Positions 23,928 through 25,334 of a stretch of 25,334 bases of DNA are shown here, one piece after another. Location: contig CAKONV010000021.1 of assembly GCA_934098295.1 (NCBI GenBank), positions 1-25,334 of the forward strand, in the 5' to 3' direction. The DNA is from an uncultured Bacilli bacterium. Its GTDB lineage: Bacteria > Bacillota_I > Bacilli_A > ML615J-28 > CAG-313. Numbering within the stretch: the first letter of the stretch is position 1; each line of letters begins with the position of its first letter. The translations under genes and the position numbers were made by a program. The notes beneath the pieces are model-generated. The model saw only the letters and a program-made list of their open reading frames with translations, was not told where the DNA came from and did no database searches.

Positions 23928-24911
23928 ATGAAAGCAGTTACTTTAACAATTTTGTTAATATTATATTTATGTGTAGGGGTTGTTTGGTATATTCTTGCTA
24001 AAAAGGATGCATTAAAAAAGAAAAATAGTAATTTAGAAGTTAATAGTATTGATGGAACCATCGAAAATGGAGAAGTTGTTGTTAATAGTGAAAATGTTGC
24101 TCAACTTGATAAAGTTAATAAAAAAACAGCTATTTTTAATATTTTATTATATTTCATCTTATTTAATATTCTTGTTAGTGTTGTATCAAGCATTGGAATC
24201 GTTATCTATTTAAAAGTTAATGGTATTGAATACGATTTGATTAACCCCAATAGTTCAGTGTTTGATGAAAATGTTTATAATAAGATGGTTGTTTGTTTAA
24301 ACCCTATTATTGAAATAATAATATATGGTCTTGCAGCTATTGGAATAGGACTTATTTCAAAGAATATCCTAAAAGAAGCTTTTAATGGTTATACTAAAAA
24401 GAATTTTCAATTTTCTTTAGCTTGTGTTGGTTTTATTCTTGTTGCTGGATTTGTTTCTTCCTTCATTTTTACTTTGTTTGATATTAATACCTCATCTTCT
24501 AACCAAGATGCTATTGAAGAAATGATGTTTTCTTCTTCTATAGGTCTTACAATTACAGTCATTGTAACATGTATCTTAGCCCCTTTAGTGGAAGAATTAG
24601 TATTTAGAAAAAGTATCTTTGATTTAATCAAAGACACTAATTTAGCAATTCTAATTTCAGCTTTATTATTTGGATTTTTGCATGTTTCCTCTTCTTCATT
24701 TTCAGCATTAACAAATATGATACGAGGAGAAGGAAATTATTTAGATTTTATAAATGAACTTATCCAAATTATACCTTATTCTTTAATGGGCTTTACAATA
24801 TGCTATTTTTACTCACTATCTAAGAAAAATATCGCGACAACAATTGTTGCCCATGCAATGTATAACACTCTATCATTAATATTATCAATTATAAGTTATA
24901 GACTTAGTTAA
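23928..24911 (+). CDS. CPBP-family intramembrane metalloprotease (CAAX protease-like)
   Basis: This is a polytopic membrane protein of 327 residues with the Abi/CPBP (Rce1-like) domain. Motif 1 is EELVFR (Glu222, Glu223, Arg227), motif 2 is FGFLH (His252) and motif 3 is HAMYN (His309, Asn313), all inside membrane helices of the C-terminal half. Family members include the eukaryotic CAAX prenyl protease and bacterial proteins linked to bacteriocin self-immunity; the substrate here is unknown. An N-terminal helix (about 4-24) is followed by a polar loop (30-66), then more helices. A GTG four codons upstream is open, but it lies at the GGAGGTG ribosome site, so ATG 23928 is chosen. It is divergent from the GerMN gene and convergent with HU. 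Confidence 0.9.
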   Translation: MKAVTLTILLILYLCVGVVWYILAKKDALKKKNSNLEVNSIDGTIENGEVVVNSENVAQLDKVNKKTAIFNILLYFILFNILVSVVSSIGIVIYLKVNGIEYDLINPNSSVFDENVYNKMVVCLNPIIEIIIYGLAAIGIGLISKNILKEAFNGYTKKNFQFSLACVGFILVAGFVSSFIFTLFDINTSSSNQDAIEEMMFSSSIGLTITVIVTCILAPLVEELVFRKSIFDLIKDTNLAILISALLFGFLHVSSSSFSALTNMIRGEGNYLDFINELIQIIPYSLMGFTICYFYSLSKKNIATTIVAHAMYNTLSLILSIISYRLS

Positions 24912-24912
24912 A

Positions 24913-24941
24913 AAAAGGCCGCAAACGGCCTTTTATTTTTT
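24913..24941. terminator. Bidirectional terminator between the CPBP and HU genes
   Basis: The stem AAAAGGCCG/CGGCCTTTT (24913-24921 with 24926-24934) has a CAAA loop and T-rich sequence on the plus side. It touches both stop codons (24911 and 24933). Confidence 0.88.
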
Positions 24942-25232
24942 TGTCTCTTTCAATTGTTCTTTTACTTTTTTACTAACAGTAAAGCGAATTTTATAATTAC
25001 CAGGTACTTTAATAGATTCACCCGTGGCTGGATTAACGCCTACATATCCTTCTTGGTAATATTTCTCAAATGTGCCAAAGCCACTAAGTACAACTTTATC
25101 ATCAACCAAAAAAGCCATCGATATTTCATTTAGAGTTCTATCTACAATATCCTCAATATCGATTAGACGATAGTTCAAATTATCTTCTTTACTATGTTCT
25201 TTAATTTTTCTTACTAATTCACTCTTAGTCAT
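24933..25232 (-). CDS. hup: HU-family DNA-binding protein
   Basis: HU is a small dimeric protein that bends DNA and compacts the nucleoid. The 99 residues begin MTKSELVRKIKE and show the helical dimer body, then the family block VVLSGFGTFEKYYQEGYVGVNPATGE (the DNA-clasping arm) and a Lys-rich end. The segment between helices 1 and 2 (SKEDNLNYRLIDIEDIVDR) is longer than in B. subtilis HBsu, and arm position G-V-N-P has lost the usual Arg (RxGRNP). It may therefore be a variant rather than the main HU. GTAGGTG precedes the ATG by five bases. The upstream region to the window edge is AT-rich, with unclear promoters. Confidence 0.9.
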   Translation of the reverse strand: MTKSELVRKIKEHSKEDNLNYRLIDIEDIVDRTLNEISMAFLVDDKVVLSGFGTFEKYYQEGYVGVNPATGESIKVPGNYKIRFTVSKKVKEQLKETKK

Positions 25233-25290
25233 AAAAACACCTACTTAATACGTTACCTTTATTCGTGTATAATCTAAACTGAAATATTAA

Positions 25291-25334
25291 ATGAACAGTT
25301 CTGATAAAAACACGATTTTTTTATTTATGATATA
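25291..25334 (+). CDS. Possible start of a gene cut by the window edge
   Basis: An ATG at 25291 opens a frame (MNSSDKNTIFLFMI) that is still open at the end. TATAAT stands at 25268-25273, with TTAATA 17 bp ahead as a weak -35. There is no ribosome site, so this is uncertain. Confidence 0.2.
   Translation, partial: MNSSDKNTIFLFMI

Noticed and set aside
25233..25290. Promoter for the HU gene on the minus strand
   Set aside because: GATTAT and TATACA are possible -10 elements, but neither has a reasonable -35, and a plus-strand TATAAT overlaps them, so I could not choose.

Overview
The window is a chromosomal segment of a low-GC Gram-positive bacterium of the class Bacilli (roughly 30% G+C by eye). 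The gene set and order are Firmicute: parE-parC divergent from plsY, a glyS-dnaG-sigma-trmK-nif3 operon, YneF, HU, rpsU, and the sporulation genes yqfC-yqfD. All reading frames are intact with the standard code, and TGA ends the sigma gene at 10336, so this is not a Mycoplasma-type code. YqfC, YqfD and a GerMN-domain protein point to a spore former or a recent descendant of one. I cannot name a genus.

Layout. 93-2765 (-): fused ABC ATPase/FtsX-type permease. 2954-7385 (-): topoisomerase IV, parE then parC. 7654-8292 (+): plsY. 8316-8534 (-): yneF. 8697-8864 (+): 55-residue 2[4Fe-4S] ferredoxin. 8922-14741 (-): operon glyS-dnaG-sigma-trmK-nif3 with its own promoter. 14866-16125 (-): a second primary-type sigma factor, closer to canonical SigA/RpoD. 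16246-20411 (-): rnfC-rnfD-rnfG-rnfE-rnfA. 20563-21877 (-): yqfC-yqfD. 21966-22145 (-): rpsU. 22257-22862 (-): rdgB. 22956-23801 (-): GerMN-domain protein. 23928-24911 (+): CPBP membrane protease. 24933-25232 (-): HU. The rest is short intergenic DNA holding promoters and hairpin terminators. I see no tRNA, rRNA, CRISPR, insertion sequence or phage gene.

The most unusual region is the Rnf operon. All five proteins are clearly of the Rnf/Nqr families and all frames are intact, but the redox positions of the membrane part appear lost. RnfA and RnfE lack the four cysteines that hold the intramembrane [2Fe-2S] centre. RnfG and RnfD lack the S/T-G-A-T motif whose threonine carries covalent FMN. 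RnfB is absent, and a terminator follows rnfA directly. RnfC keeps its NADH/FMN-binding region and all eight [4Fe-4S] cysteines. This looks like an Rnf-derived complex that can no longer pass electrons through the membrane by the known route, so it is either repurposed or in early decay.

Other points of interest are two primary-type sigma factors encoded about 3 kb apart, matches to the sigma-E promoter consensus ahead of both sporulation-related transcription units, and a perfect 19-bp palindrome inside the rpsU promoter. Most housekeeping promoters here carry an extended -10 (TGn) with a 17-18 bp spacer.
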